DNA of 64,000 nucleotides from Jilunia laotingensis (GTDB lineage: Bacteria; Bacteroidota; Bacteroidia; Bacteroidales; Bacteroidaceae): positions 2,790,001 through 2,854,000 of the forward strand of contig NZ_JACRTF010000001.1 in assembly GCF_014385165.1 (NCBI RefSeq), given 5' to 3'. The notes beneath the pieces are model-generated. The model made no database searches and had not been told where the DNA came from. It saw nothing but the letters and a program-made list of their open reading frames with translations. Of this stretch, positions 34,642 to 45,300 are shown in pieces (the first letter of the stretch is position 1; the number at the start of each line of letters is the position of its first letter). The translations under genes and the position numbers were made by a program.

Positions 34642-37416
34642 TTAATATTGCAACTTCTCTTTGAGGAATTGGCCCGTATAGCTTGCTCCGCATGCAGCGA
34701 TCTCTTCCGGTGTTCCCGTAGCTACAATGTAGCCTCCTTTATCACCGCCTTCCGGCCCCAAATCGATTATATGGTCGGCACACTTTATCATATCCATATT
34801 ATGTTCGATGATGATAATGGTATGCCCGCGGCGAATCAATGCATCGAATGCATCCAGTAGTTTGCGGATGTCATGGAAGTGCAGTCCGGTGGTCGGTTCA
34901 TCAAAGATAAACAGGGTAGGATCGGCCTTTTCCTGACTTAGGTAAAATGCCAGTTTTACACGTTGGTTCTCACCACCAGACAGGGTAGAGGAGGACTGGC
35001 CTAATTTGATATACCCCAGGCCGACATCCTGCAAGGGGATTAGTTTCTTGACTATCTTCTTTTGCCCATGTTCGGTGAAGAACTCGATGGCTTGGTTGAC
35101 GGTCATCTCCAGTACGTCATAGATGTTCTTGTCTTGGAACTTCACTTCCAGTGTGTCTGCTTTGAAACGTTTTCCGTGACAGGACTCACATTCCAGAACC
35201 AAGTCCGCCATAAATTGCATTTCGACCGTAATCGTACCGTCACCCTTGCACTCTTCACAACGGCCTCCTTCGCTATTGAAACTGAAGTATCCCGCAGTGT
35301 ATCCCATCTGTTTGGCTAACGGCTGTTCAGCCCACAGCTTGCGGATTTCATCGTAAGCCTTGATATAGGTCACCGGGTTGGAGCGTGAAGACTTGCCAAT
35401 CGGGTTCTGGTCTACGAACTCTATGTTTCTAAGGTTTCGGATATCGCCTCCGATGGAGACGAACTCTCCCGGGCGGTCACTGCACTCGTCCAATTCTCTT
35501 TTCAGTGCCCGGTAAAAGATATCACGCACCAAGGTGCTTTTTCCCGAACCGGAAACTCCCGTTACTACCGTCATTACATTCAACGGGAAACGGACATCTA
35601 CTCCCTTCAGGTTATTTTCACGTGCGCCTTTTATTTCGATATAATTATTCCAGGGACGGCGGTTTTCCGGTACGGGAATCTGTTCTTCTCCCAACAGATA
35701 GTGTACTGTATGGCTATTACTACCTTTTTTAAGATCTTTCATATCTCCCTGATAAACCACTTCTCCACCGAGCCGTCCGGCATTCGGCCCGATATCGATA
35801 ATATAATCAGCGGCACGGATGATCTCTTCATCATGTTCCACCACGACAACCGTATTGCCTAACGCCTGCAATTCACGCAAGACATGGATCAGCCGTTCAG
35901 TATCTCTGCTATGGAGGCCAATGCTTGGTTCATCCAGAATATAAAGGCTTCCTACCAGGCTGCTACCTAAGGAGGTAGCCAGATTGATGCGTTGGCTCTC
36001 ACCTCCTGAGAGGGAATTGCTCAGGCGGTTTAGTGTCAGATATCCCAATCCCACATCTATCAGGAAGCGGATACGGCTGTTGATCTCCAATAAAATGCGG
36101 CGGGCTACATTCGTATCATGCTCATTCAGCTTCAGCTCATCAAAAAACTTCTTTAATTCCGTGATAGGGAGATCTACTAGTTCGGATATATTTTTTCCGC
36201 CTACACGTACATATCCGGCCTCCGGCTTCAATCGTGTACCGTGGCATCTGGGGCAAAGCGTTTTGCCCCTGTATCGAGCCAACATTACGCGGTATTGTAT
36301 CTTATATTGGTTTTCTTCCAACATTTTAAAGAAGGCATTGATACCTTCAAAGTATTTTGTCCCTTCCCATAGCATACAGCGTTGCTCATCGGTCAGTTCA
36401 TAGTAAGGGGTGAATATCGGAAGTCCGGCTTTTTCAGCACCGCGGATTACCATGTCTTTCCATTCGCCCATCTTTTCTCCGCGCCAACAGACAATTGCTC
36501 CGTCATAAATCGAGAGCGAACGGTTGGGTACTACAAGATGCTCGTCAATTCCGATTACCTTGCCAAAACCTTCGCATTCGGGACAGGCTCCGACAGGAGA
36601 GTTGAATGAGAACATCTGGTCGTTCGGTTCTTCAAACGTGATCCCGTCCGCTTCGAACTTGGTGCTGAAAGTATGCAGCCGAGTTGTTCCGTCCGGTAAG
36701 TAAAAACGGAGCATGCATGTTCCGTCTCCTTCATACATGGCAGTTTCTGCAGAATCCGTCAAGCGGCTGACAGCATCTTTTGAGTTAGTTACCGACATAC
36801 GATCGATAAGCAGGTATACCACGTCTTTGGGGGATGGTTTATATTCGTCGATGCGAACCATTTCTCCATTTACTTCAAGACGGTTAAAACCCTGCTTGAG
36901 ATCCATTTCCAACTGTTCCGTTAGGGTACGTCCTTCATGGAGCAATATCTGTGTAAGTACTGTATACCGTGTCCCTTCGGGATAAGACAGCATGCAGTTC
37001 ACAATGTCTTCCGGTGAATGTTTCTTCACTTCTTGTCCGCTGACAGGACTGAAAGTCCGTCCTACACGGGCATAAAGCAAACGAAGATATTCGTATATCT
37101 CGGTGGATGTTCCAACGGTAGAGCGAGGGTTACGGCTGTTGACCTTTTGCTCGATGGCTATTGCAGGCGGAATGCCTTTGATAAAATCACATTCCGGCTT
37201 GCTCATCCGTCCCAGGAATTGGCGGGCATAACTGCTGAGGCTCTCCACATAGCGACGCTGTCCCTCAGCATAAAGCGTGTCGAATGCAAGGGATGACTTG
37301 CCTGATCCCGAAAGACCTGTAATGACAACGAGCTTGTTACGGGGAATATCTACGTCGATGTTTTTGAGGTTGTTGACTCTGGCTCCTTTGATGGATATAT
37401 TTTTATTTTCTGACAT
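34642..37416 (-). CDS. uvrA: Excinuclease ABC subunit A
   Basis: The start is placed at ATG 37416 ([18 protein letters not shown]), which has AGGAA upstream and a TAACTTTG -7 element (37451-37444). The upstream ATG at 37446 would begin at that promoter. This gives 924 residues. UvrA is the damage-sensing ATPase of nucleotide-excision repair and works as a dimer with UvrB. Both ABC modules are complete: Walker [14 protein letters not shown] and [11 protein letters not shown], signatures [12 protein letters not shown] and [12 protein letters not shown]. Zinc-binding pairs CPECEG, CPRCHG, CEECKG and CESCHG are present. Confidence 0.97.
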   Translation of the reverse strand: MSENKNISIKGARVNNLKNIDVDIPRNKLVVITGLSGSGKSSLAFDTLYAEGQRRYVESLSSYARQFLGRMSKPECDFIKGIPPAIAIEQKVNSRNPRSTVGTSTEIYEYLRLLYARVGRTFSPVSGQEVKKHSPEDIVNCMLSYPEGTRYTVLTQILLHEGRTLTEQLEMDLKQGFNRLEVNGEMVRIDEYKPSPKDVVYLLIDRMSVTNSKDAVSRLTDSAETAMYEGDGTCMLRFYLPDGTTRLHTFSTKFEADGITFEEPNDQMFSFNSPVGACPECEGFGKVIGIDEHLVVPNRSLSIYDGAIVCWRGEKMGEWKDMVIRGAEKAGLPIFTPYYELTDEQRCMLWEGTKYFEGINAFFKMLEENQYKIQYRVMLARYRGKTLCPRCHGTRLKPEAGYVRVGGKNISELVDLPITELKKFFDELKLNEHDTNVARRILLEINSRIRFLIDVGLGYLTLNRLSNSLSGGESQRINLATSLGSSLVGSLYILDEPSIGLHSRDTERLIHVLRELQALGNTVVVVEHDEEIIRAADYIIDIGPNAGRLGGEVVYQGDMKDLKKGSNSHTVHYLLGEEQIPVPENRRPWNNYIEIKGARENNLKGVDVRFPLNVMTVVTGVSGSGKSTLVRDIFYRALKRELDECSDRPGEFVSIGGDIRNLRNIEFVDQNPIGKSSRSNPVTYIKAYDEIRKLWAEQPLAKQMGYTAGYFSFNSEGGRCEECKGDGTITVEMQFMADLVLECESCHGKRFKADTLEVKFQDKNIYDVLEMTVNQAIEFFTEHGQKKIVKKLIPLQDVGLGYIKLGQSSSTLSGGENQRVKLAFYLSQEKADPTLFIFDEPTTGLHFHDIRKLLDAFDALIRRGHTIIIIEHNMDMIKCADHIIDLGPEGGDKGGYIVATGTPEEIAACGASYTGQFLKEKLQY

Positions 37417-37596
37417 ATCAGGTTCCTTTCTATAGATGGTCGGCAAAGTTAGCGATTTTATTGCCAGAACGGAGTAAGGAGAGGCTTTCTATACGGGTTA
37501 AGATTTGTTATATTTTGAAATAGATTATGACTGCTTGTTAATAAAAGTGGTAATTTAGTCACGATATTTAAATATGATATTGAAAAGGATTGACTC

Positions 37597-39534
37597 ATGA
37601 AAAATATTCGGTTCGTTTTCTGTATAGTCATTCTTCTTTTTGCATGTATTTACCCTTCATGGGGCATAGACAAAACAAAGAATCTAAAAATGTTGGCTGA
37701 CAGTGCTAAAAGTTTGTCAGGTAAGAGTGAATTCGTATCTGTCAACAGAGCTTATATGAATTTGGCTCGGGAGTTGGAAGATACAATGCATATTGAAGCG
37801 GCTTATAATGATTTATTCAATCATTATTATCAATTGGGTGAAGTGGACAGTTTGCGAGTTGTCTGCTATGAATTAATGGACTGGTATAAAGGCCATGATA
37901 AGTCAAATGACCGCTATCAGATGTGGCGGCAATATATCCAGCGATTGACTGAAAGCGGTAGACAGGATGAAGCCATTGCCGAAACGGATCTCCTCAGTAA
38001 AGACGCGGAGAAAAACAATAATTCTTATGGTCATGCATGCAGTGAGATGTGCATCGGCTATAATCATCGTGTATTCAGTAACAACGTAAAGCTCTGTCTG
38101 GAATATTATAACAATGCCTTGAAGATATTTGAAGATGCCGGTTATAATGATGATGCCTATGTGGTTTGCCTGAATATTGTGCAGACTTATCTTGCCAGGC
38201 AGGAATACGGGGGTGTACAATGTTATCTCGATCGTATGGAAAAGCTCCGGGAAAAAATGAAAACTGCGGGAAAAGATATTCGGGAGAATCTGTACATGCG
38301 TTTTCTTCAGTTCAGAGTGATAGCAACATTAGCTCATGAAGGGAAAGTTGCGGCTGATGGATTTATCCGCGAAACTGATAGTTACTATTCGAGCCATCCG
38401 GGTTGCGTTGCTAAGGATGCATGGTATGGCTATAAAATCATGTGTTCGCGTACTCTCGGTGATCTGGAAGGGTCATTGAGTTACTTGGACTCATTGATGG
38501 ATTATCATAAGTCTATTGGTGCTTGCTATCCTGCCAATCTGCTGATGAAAGCACAATATCTTGAAATTGCCGGCCGGTTGAAAGAGGCATGTAAAGAATA
38601 TGCCAATTATGCACATGTCAATGATTCGGTTCGTTCGGTAGAGTTGGACGACCAATTAAGCAAGTATACGGTGCAGTTCGATGTGAACAAGCTGAAGATG
38701 GAAAAACTGGAGTTGAGTGCTGAAGTCAGCCGGAATCGTTTGATTGCCGTGCTTTCGGTGAGTGCATGTATTCTGGTGTTACTTATCATTCTTGCCTATT
38801 TTTATATTCGTACATTGTCTATGAATAGGAAACTGGATGCTGCCAATAAAGCAGTTATTAAAGCCAGTCGCATTAAAAGTTCCTTTATTCAACACATTAC
38901 GCATGAGATTCGTACTCCGCTTAATTCCATTGTAGGATTTTCGTCATTATTGGCGAATGGCGGTACAAGTGAAGAAGAAAACCGGGAATATAGCATGCAA
39001 ATAGAAGCAAGCAATGCCTATCTGCTCGATCTGGTAAATAATGTAGTGGATATTGCCGATATGGATTCGCAGACTGAGGATATGCCTAGACGCTCTGTCG
39101 ATGTAGATGCTTGTTGCCGGGAGTGTATTGCTGAAGTACGACCTTCCGTAAAGCCTGAAGTCGAAATGCAATATGAACCTTTGCCTCAACCGGTGACTTT
39201 GCAAGCTGTCGGGCCGTGGGTTAAGCGGGTATTGCTGGCTCTTCTCAATAATGCTGCAAAGTTCACTCAATCAGGCTATATACGTCTTCGTTACGAGAAC
39301 GACAGGCAACATCACTTGGTACGTTTCATCGTGGAAGATTCCGGTCCTGGAATTAGCGAGGAATATAAGGACAGCATTTTCGAACGTTTTGTCAAAGTGG
39401 ATAATTTCACTCCGGGGACGGGGTTGGGACTTGCCGTAGTGCATCAGATCATGGATATTGTGGATGGGAAGGTCTATTTGGATACAACATATGACGGTGG
39501 CGCGCGATTTATCGTTGAATGGCCTGCCGAATAG
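37597..39534 (+). CDS. TPR-type sensor histidine kinase
   Basis: The protein has 645 residues. The signal peptide or first helix spans about 1-24. An extracytoplasmic helical TPR-like region follows (about 30-375, with LARELEDTMHIEAAYNDLF and CLEYYNNALKIFEDAGYNDDAY). A transmembrane helix lies near 385-405, then HisKA with ITHEIRTPLNSIVGFSSLL (His about 430) and HATPase_c with LLNNAAKFTQSG and TGLGLAVVHQIMD. There is no receiver or DNA-binding domain, and no response-regulator gene adjoins it. It is an orphan kinase whose signal and partner cannot be read here. Confidence 0.9.
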   Translation: MKNIRFVFCIVILLFACIYPSWGIDKTKNLKMLADSAKSLSGKSEFVSVNRAYMNLARELEDTMHIEAAYNDLFNHYYQLGEVDSLRVVCYELMDWYKGHDKSNDRYQMWRQYIQRLTESGRQDEAIAETDLLSKDAEKNNNSYGHACSEMCIGYNHRVFSNNVKLCLEYYNNALKIFEDAGYNDDAYVVCLNIVQTYLARQEYGGVQCYLDRMEKLREKMKTAGKDIRENLYMRFLQFRVIATLAHEGKVAADGFIRETDSYYSSHPGCVAKDAWYGYKIMCSRTLGDLEGSLSYLDSLMDYHKSIGACYPANLLMKAQYLEIAGRLKEACKEYANYAHVNDSVRSVELDDQLSKYTVQFDVNKLKMEKLELSAEVSRNRLIAVLSVSACILVLLIILAYFYIRTLSMNRKLDAANKAVIKASRIKSSFIQHITHEIRTPLNSIVGFSSLLANGGTSEEENREYSMQIEASNAYLLDLVNNVVDIADMDSQTEDMPRRSVDVDACCRECIAEVRPSVKPEVEMQYEPLPQPVTLQAVGPWVKRVLLALLNNAAKFTQSGYIRLRYENDRQHHLVRFIVEDSGPGISEEYKDSIFERFVKVDNFTPGTGLGLAVVHQIMDIVDGKVYLDTTYDGGARFIVEWPAE

Positions 39535-39564
39535 TTGGAGATAATGCGGATTATTGTATCTTTG
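39535..39564 (+). promoter_or_regulatory. Promoter of the second GHL10 gene
   Basis: TTGG (39535-39538), an 18-bp spacer and TATCTTTG (39557-39564). The start of transcription near 39571 leaves about 22 nt before ATG 39593. The -33 overlaps the kinase stop codon. Confidence 0.6.
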
Positions 39565-39592
39565 CGCTGCATAATCGATTGAAAATAACAAT

Positions 39593-41104
39593 ATGAATCT
39601 TAGAACCTTTACCATTCTTTTGTCGGTCTTATTCCTTTCAATGGGAATGAAGGCTCAGACTCCGGGTAGTAGTGCTTATCCGAAACGTGAATTTCGTGCA
39701 GCATGGATCCAAACCGTTAACGGGCAATTCAAAAGTATGCCTACGGAGAGAATACAACAGATACTCATTGAACAACTTAACTCATTGCAAGGTGCGGGCA
39801 TCAATGCAATCATTTTTCAGGTACGTCCTGAGGCTGATGCACTTTATGCTTCTCAACTGGAACCGTGGAGCCGTTTCTTGACAGGTGTACAGGGTAAAAC
39901 ACCGACTCCTTATTGGGACCCGATGCAATTCATGATTGATGAATGTCACAAACGGGGTATGGAGTTTCATGCCTGGATTAATCCTTACCGGGCAAAAACC
40001 AACCTGAACGTGACGCTTGCCGATAATCATCTATATAACATTCATCCGGAGTGGTTTGTTACATATGGAAACCAACTCTATTTTGATCCGGCATTACCGG
40101 AAAGTCGTAAGCATATTTGCATGGTGATTACCGATATCGTTTCCCGTTATGATGTGGATGCCATCCATATGGACGATTACTTCTATCCTTATCCTGTTGC
40201 CGGGAAAGATTTCCCCGATGATAACAGTTTCGCCCGTTACGGAGGAGGTTTTACGAACAAAGCCGACTGGCGTCGCAGCAATGTGAACATCCTTGTCAAA
40301 AAGATACATGAGACTGTGCGTGAAATAAAACCGTGGGTAAAGTTCGGGATCAGTCCTTTCGGCATTTATCGTAATGAAGGCACTGATCCGCTGGGGAGTA
40401 AGACAAATGGTCTGCAAAATTATGATGATCTGTATGCTGATGTCTTGCTGTGGGCACGCGAAGGCTGGATCGATTATAATATTCCGCAAATATATTGGGA
40501 AATCGGTCATCCTCGTGCTGATTATGAGACTTTGGTAAACTGGTGGGCAAAACATACGGAGAATCGTCCTCTTTTCATCGGCCAATCTGTGATGAACACT
40601 GTAGAGCATGCCGATCCGAAGAATCCTTCCATCAATCAATTACCCCGTAAGATGGCTTTGCAGCGTGCTTACCAAACGATCGGAGGTAGTTGCCAATGGC
40701 CTGCCAGCTCGGTGGTGGAGAATGCGGGGAAATATCGCGATGCCTTGGTACAGGAATATCACAAATATCCTGCTCTCGTTCCTGTATTCGACTTTATGGA
40801 CAACGAAGCTCCGGATAAAGTTCGGAAAGTGAAACCTGTATGGACTGCGGATGGATATATGCTATTTTGGACAGCCCCGAAAGCAAAAACCGAAATGGAC
40901 CGTGCTGTTCAGTATGTGGTATATCGTTTTGACAGTAAAGAAACGGTAAATATCGATGATCCTTCTCATATCGTGGCCATAACAAGAGATAACTTCTATA
41001 AGTTACCCTATGAAAATGGTAAAACAAAATATCGTTATGTCGTTACTGCTCTCGATCGTCTGCATAATGAATCGAAATCAGTAAGCAAGAAAGTAAAATT
41101 ATAA
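39593..41104 (+). CDS. GHL10 (DUF187)-type family 10 glycosyl hydrolase-like protein, second copy
   Basis: The protein has 503 residues. The signal peptide ends MGMKAQ. The GHL10 barrel carries EFRAAWIQTVNGQFKS, INAIIFQVRPEADALY, CHKRGMEFHAWINPYRA, IVSRYDVDAIHMDDYFYPYP and VKFGISPFGIYRN. A C-terminal fibronectin-III-like domain follows (about 405-503). It is a paralogue of the protein at 30186-31643, which shares the layout and the HKRGME-HAW block. It is likely a periplasmic or surface hydrolase, with an unproven substrate. Confidence 0.9.
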   Translation: MNLRTFTILLSVLFLSMGMKAQTPGSSAYPKREFRAAWIQTVNGQFKSMPTERIQQILIEQLNSLQGAGINAIIFQVRPEADALYASQLEPWSRFLTGVQGKTPTPYWDPMQFMIDECHKRGMEFHAWINPYRAKTNLNVTLADNHLYNIHPEWFVTYGNQLYFDPALPESRKHICMVITDIVSRYDVDAIHMDDYFYPYPVAGKDFPDDNSFARYGGGFTNKADWRRSNVNILVKKIHETVREIKPWVKFGISPFGIYRNEGTDPLGSKTNGLQNYDDLYADVLLWAREGWIDYNIPQIYWEIGHPRADYETLVNWWAKHTENRPLFIGQSVMNTVEHADPKNPSINQLPRKMALQRAYQTIGGSCQWPASSVVENAGKYRDALVQEYHKYPALVPVFDFMDNEAPDKVRKVKPVWTADGYMLFWTAPKAKTEMDRAVQYVVYRFDSKETVNIDDPSHIVAITRDNFYKLPYENGKTKYRYVVTALDRLHNESKSVSKKVKL

Positions 41105-41133
41105 AGAAAAAGTAAGGGTAGGAGCGTACTTGC

Positions 41134-41216
41134 AAAAGCACGTACTTAACATCGTATAAAGTACGTATTCTAATCGGGTAAAATACGTACTTTATACGAT
41201 GTTAAGTAGGGCTTTT
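41134..41216. repeat. Large hairpin (27-bp perfect core) between convergent genes
   Basis: Core arms 41143-41169 and 41182-41208 are perfectly complementary over 27 bp with a 12-nt loop. The outer part (AAAAGC with GCTTTT) extends the stem to about 35 bp. It is much longer than needed for termination. It may be a bidirectional terminator or a small palindromic element. Confidence 0.75.
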
Positions 41217-41231
41217 GAGAAGATGATATAC

Positions 41232-41780
41232 TTAATAAAAAAGAAGTCCTGCTATACCACAAGCAATAATCATCAATATAGGATTTGTTTTGTATTTTCT
41301 TGTCCCGATAAAAGCAACGAGAAAGATTAGGATGCTGACAATAAAGGAATAGGTATCTTGAGTGGGAGATCCGAAGTTTTCTACATTCATCAGTACCAAT
41401 GCTGCTGAGGCTAACAGGCCTACTACAGCTGGGCGTAGTCCGCTGAAAATGGCTTCCACTATGGGATGCTTCTGATATCTAAGAAAGAATTTACTGATTG
41501 TGAGCATTAATATGAAAGAAGGTAGTACCACGGCAAACGTGGCTATAACCGATCCCCAGATGCTGCCTGTTGATGTGAATCCGACGTAGGTTGCTGCATT
41601 GATCCCAATGGGACCCGGTGTCATCTGACTGATGGCAACTATATCCGTGAATTCTTGTGAACTGACCCATCCATAACGAGTGACTACTTCTCCCTGAATC
41701 ATCGAAAGCATGGCATATCCTCCTCCGAAACCAAAAAGGCCGATTTTAAAAAAAGTATAGAATAACTGTAAGTAGATCAT
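41232..41780 (-). CDS. Chromate transporter family protein (short CHR, second subunit)
   Basis: The protein has 182 residues and about six hydrophobic segments. It has the CHR-domain N-terminal motif FFKIGLFGFGGGYAMLSMI (about 10-28), SQMTPGPIGINAATYVGF (about 50-67) and the FSGLRPAVVGLL block. Short CHR proteins work as pairs forming one transporter, with chromate or sulfate as anions in studied members. The true cargo here is unknown. It lies 24 bp after its partner in the same operon. Confidence 0.88.
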   Translation of the reverse strand: MIYLQLFYTFFKIGLFGFGGGYAMLSMIQGEVVTRYGWVSSQEFTDIVAISQMTPGPIGINAATYVGFTSTGSIWGSVIATFAVVLPSFILMLTISKFFLRYQKHPIVEAIFSGLRPAVVGLLASAALVLMNVENFGSPTQDTYSFIVSILIFLVAFIGTRKYKTNPILMIIACGIAGLLFY

Positions 41781-41804
41781 GGCTGATAATTATGATTGAT
41801 GAAT

Positions 41805-42350
41805 TTAGTTTCTTCTTCTTCTTTTCCATTGTCCCCACAGGAATCCCCCTATTCCTGCTGCGATGATTATCCATATCGGAGAGAATCCGAGTAACCAGAT
41901 CAGTAGTGCGGAGACCACGGGAATCCACATGTTATATCGGTTGATCCGGGCCGATTTTGCCATCGTGAATGTCGGTGCGGCAATCAAGGCTACGACCGCT
42001 GGACGAATTCCTTTGAATATCCGTTCCACGATGACATTGTCCTTGAAATTATGGAAAAATAGTGCAATGGCAAGGATAATGATAAACGATGGTAGCACAG
42101 TTCCCAATGCCGTAATGATACTGCCCCGTATCCCCTTCAATTTGTATCCGATGAATATGGAAATATTTACCGCCAGTATTCCAGGCGCAGATTGTGAGAT
42201 TGCTAACAAATCCATAAAATCATCCTGGGCTATCCATTTTCTCTTTTTTACTATCTCATTCTCAATAAGTGGAACCATTGCATAGCCTCCACCGATAGTA
42301 AAAGCACCTATTTTAAAAAAGATGCCGAATGCTTCCAGATAAATATTCAC
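41805..42350 (-). CDS. Chromate transporter family protein (short CHR, first subunit)
   Basis: The protein has 181 residues from a GTG start at 42350. CHR-domain motifs are FFKIGAFTIGGGYAMVPLI, SQSAPGILAVNISIFIGY and IFKGIRPAVVALIAAP. It forms a pair with the downstream 182-residue protein. The GTG overlaps the HTCS stop codon as GTGA, so translation is coupled to the regulator gene. Confidence 0.88.
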   Translation of the reverse strand: MNIYLEAFGIFFKIGAFTIGGGYAMVPLIENEIVKKRKWIAQDDFMDLLAISQSAPGILAVNISIFIGYKLKGIRGSIITALGTVLPSFIIILAIALFFHNFKDNVIVERIFKGIRPAVVALIAAPTFTMAKSARINRYNMWIPVVSALLIWLLGFSPIWIIIAAGIGGFLWGQWKRRRRN

Positions 42351-45300
42351 TCTTCCGATTCCTCCTTGTCTTTAATTTTTTTCTCTTTTTGTGTGGATGC
42401 CTTTGCATATTTGCTGGGACTCATATTAAAATGCTTCTTGAAGACTTCACGGAAATATTTCGCATCATTGAAACCTGTCATGTCTGATATTTCATTGATG
42501 TTATGCTCTCCTTCTTTCAATAGTTTTGCAGCTCGTTTCAGACGTATTAAGCGGACATAGTCACTTGGCGTCTGGTTTGTCAATGCCCTGATTTTATTAT
42601 ATAAACTTGTACGGCTCATGTTGAGCAGTTCGCAAAGTACATCGACATTAAATTCTGAATTGTCGATATTTTCATCAATACCCTTATTTACCGTATCGAT
42701 AAATTTCCAATCTAGTTCATTGGAACAATTAAGACGTATGTCCTGTTCTTCTTCTTTATCATTTTCTGTATCTAGACTGGAGAATTTGCTTCTTAAGAGT
42801 GCGCGGTTGGTCAACAGGTTGGCAATCGTAGCTTTCAGAATACCGATATTGAAGGGCTTCACCACATATTCGTCTGCACCAGTCTTTAGGCCGTCCAGAA
42901 TATTTTTCTCAGCATTGAGTGCTGTTAATAAAATAATAGGAATATGGGAAGTTTCGATATCGTTTTTGAGAATAGAACACAGTTCGTCACCTTGCATTTC
43001 GGGCATCATGATATCCGAGATGATCAGTTCCGGTTTATAGCCCTTTACGATGGATAGTGCTTCCTTACCATTACTGCATACTTGTACAGTATATTGTTCC
43101 GAAAGTGTATGTTTCAGATAATCACGTAATTCATCATTATCTTCTACGACCAGTATGCGTTGGCGGCTTTCATCCTGTTTTATTTTTGCATTCTCGTATA
43201 TTTCCGGTGTCGGCAATGTCTCATTTGGCTGGACTGGTAATTTTGTATTGCTCTTAGTTGCCAGATGTGCTTTGTTTAACTGCTTATTGTCTTTCGGGAA
43301 AGTAATCTTAATGAGCGATCCCTGATGTTCCACGCTGTTCAGATATATCTTACCCCGGTGCAGATGAACTAGTTTCCAAACGAGCATTAATCCGATGCCA
43401 CTTCCGGTTACTTTGGAATTGATGGCGTTGCTGCCACGGAAATGCATTCTGAACAGTTTCTTTTGTTCACTTTGGGGGATACCGATACCGGTATCTTTTA
43501 CTTCAATGCTCCATGTGTCTGGGTTTTCACTGACAAAGATATGTACACTTCCGCTTTCTAACGTATATTTCAAAGCATTAGAGATGATATTCTTCAATAT
43601 GGAGTCCATTTTGTCTTTGTCGAACCATACGTTTAAATAACGGAAATTACTTTCATAGGTGAAGTTTATATGTTTCACCATGGCATACGGACGGAAGGCG
43701 TTGAATGTTTCTTCCATATATGTATTCAGTTCATATTCTGAAATATACAAATCTGAAGAATATACATCCGCCCGTTCGAAATTGATCAGGTTGGTTGTCA
43801 ATCGTAATAAAGCGTTTACATTGCGCAACGCGGTATTCATATTGGATATTCCGTCCTTACTCAGCGTCTCTTTTTCGCGTAATTCTTCTAGTGGGGCTTT
43901 GATTAAAGTTAAAGGTGTCCGGATGTCGTGTGCCGTATTGATAAAGAAGTGTATTTTCTCATCCGATATTTTTCTTTGCTTTCTCATGATCACGATACGG
44001 ATCACTGTAGCAGCGATTAAGAGAATAATGCCGGTATAAGCCAACAAAGCCCATGGCGATAGCCATATGGGTTGGGCTATAATAATTTTCATTTCTCTTT
44101 CTTCAAGGGTGATTCGTTTGTCCTCATTCGAAACAGCCTGAACTCGCAAAGTATATTCACCCGGATTCAGATTGGTGAACCGGATGATGTTTTCACTTTC
44201 CGGACGGCTCCATTCGTCAAAGAATCCTTCAAGTTTATACTTGTATAGAATATTTGAAGGGTAATCATAATTGATAGAAGATACTTTGATGGAAAAGATG
44301 TTCTGATTATATTTTAGATAAAGTTCTTTCGTATCATCAATATCGATCTTCAACGGTGAATTATCATCTCCCGGATAGACTGTCTGATAGAAAAGGCGAA
44401 AATCGCTGAAAACCATCTTTGTAGAATAGGTTCTCGGTATCTTCATATCCTTATTGAATTCTACGGCTCCGTCCGAACTGCCGAATACGAAATATCCGTT
44501 TTTTCGTAAAGTTCCCGATTCTGCATTGAAATGAATGGTCATTAGCCCCTGTTCCTTCGTCCAGTTGTGGAATACTTTTTCTTCAGGATAGAAGCTTACC
44601 AATCCGTTTTCCGTGCTGATAAGAATATCTTTATCACCGTTCGAACGTATTGTATAGATATTATTCGAGATAAGGGCACAGTTGTCTACATGATAATGCG
44701 TAAACAGCTTTACGGTTGGGTCATAAATTAATAATCCCGAACCACCCGTTCCGATGTATAAACTTCCGTTCTCAGCCTGATAGAGTGAATAAATATAGGT
44801 TGATTCTACGGGCAGTTTGATTCGTTCGAAACTTCCGGTTTTCTTTTCCAGCAAGAATAGACCGGTTGCAGTGCCGATCCACAATTCTTTGTTGTTTTTC
44901 TCAACAATGGCTGTGATAGAGTTCAGCCCATTATAAGGTATAATTGTCTTTTCTCGCAGGTTTATTTGTTTTAGATTGTAGTAACCACCGGACCAGATGA
45001 TACCTTCAGAATCTTTCATGATGGTACGGATATATTTATCAGGACGCATGTTTGTATTGGTGAAGTCTGATGGAGTGAAGAAATCTGTGGTCAGACTTTT
45101 CTTGTTTATCTGATGGATTCCCGAACTATAGCCCCCTGCCCAAATTATTCCGGGTTGTACTTCACATAAGGTGATAAATATATGGTTCTTGTTTTGCTTC
45201 TTTTCATTAAAAGAACTTAGAAAAGAGTGCCACTCACCTGTCTGTGTTCTATATAAGCTTATACCGTTATTAGTGGCATACCATAAATCTCCTTCTGAAT

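Noticed and set aside
41805..42350. ATG start for the first chromate-transporter gene
   Set aside because: No suitable ATG precedes the CHR domain. GTG 42350 overlaps the HTCS stop and gives the complete family length.
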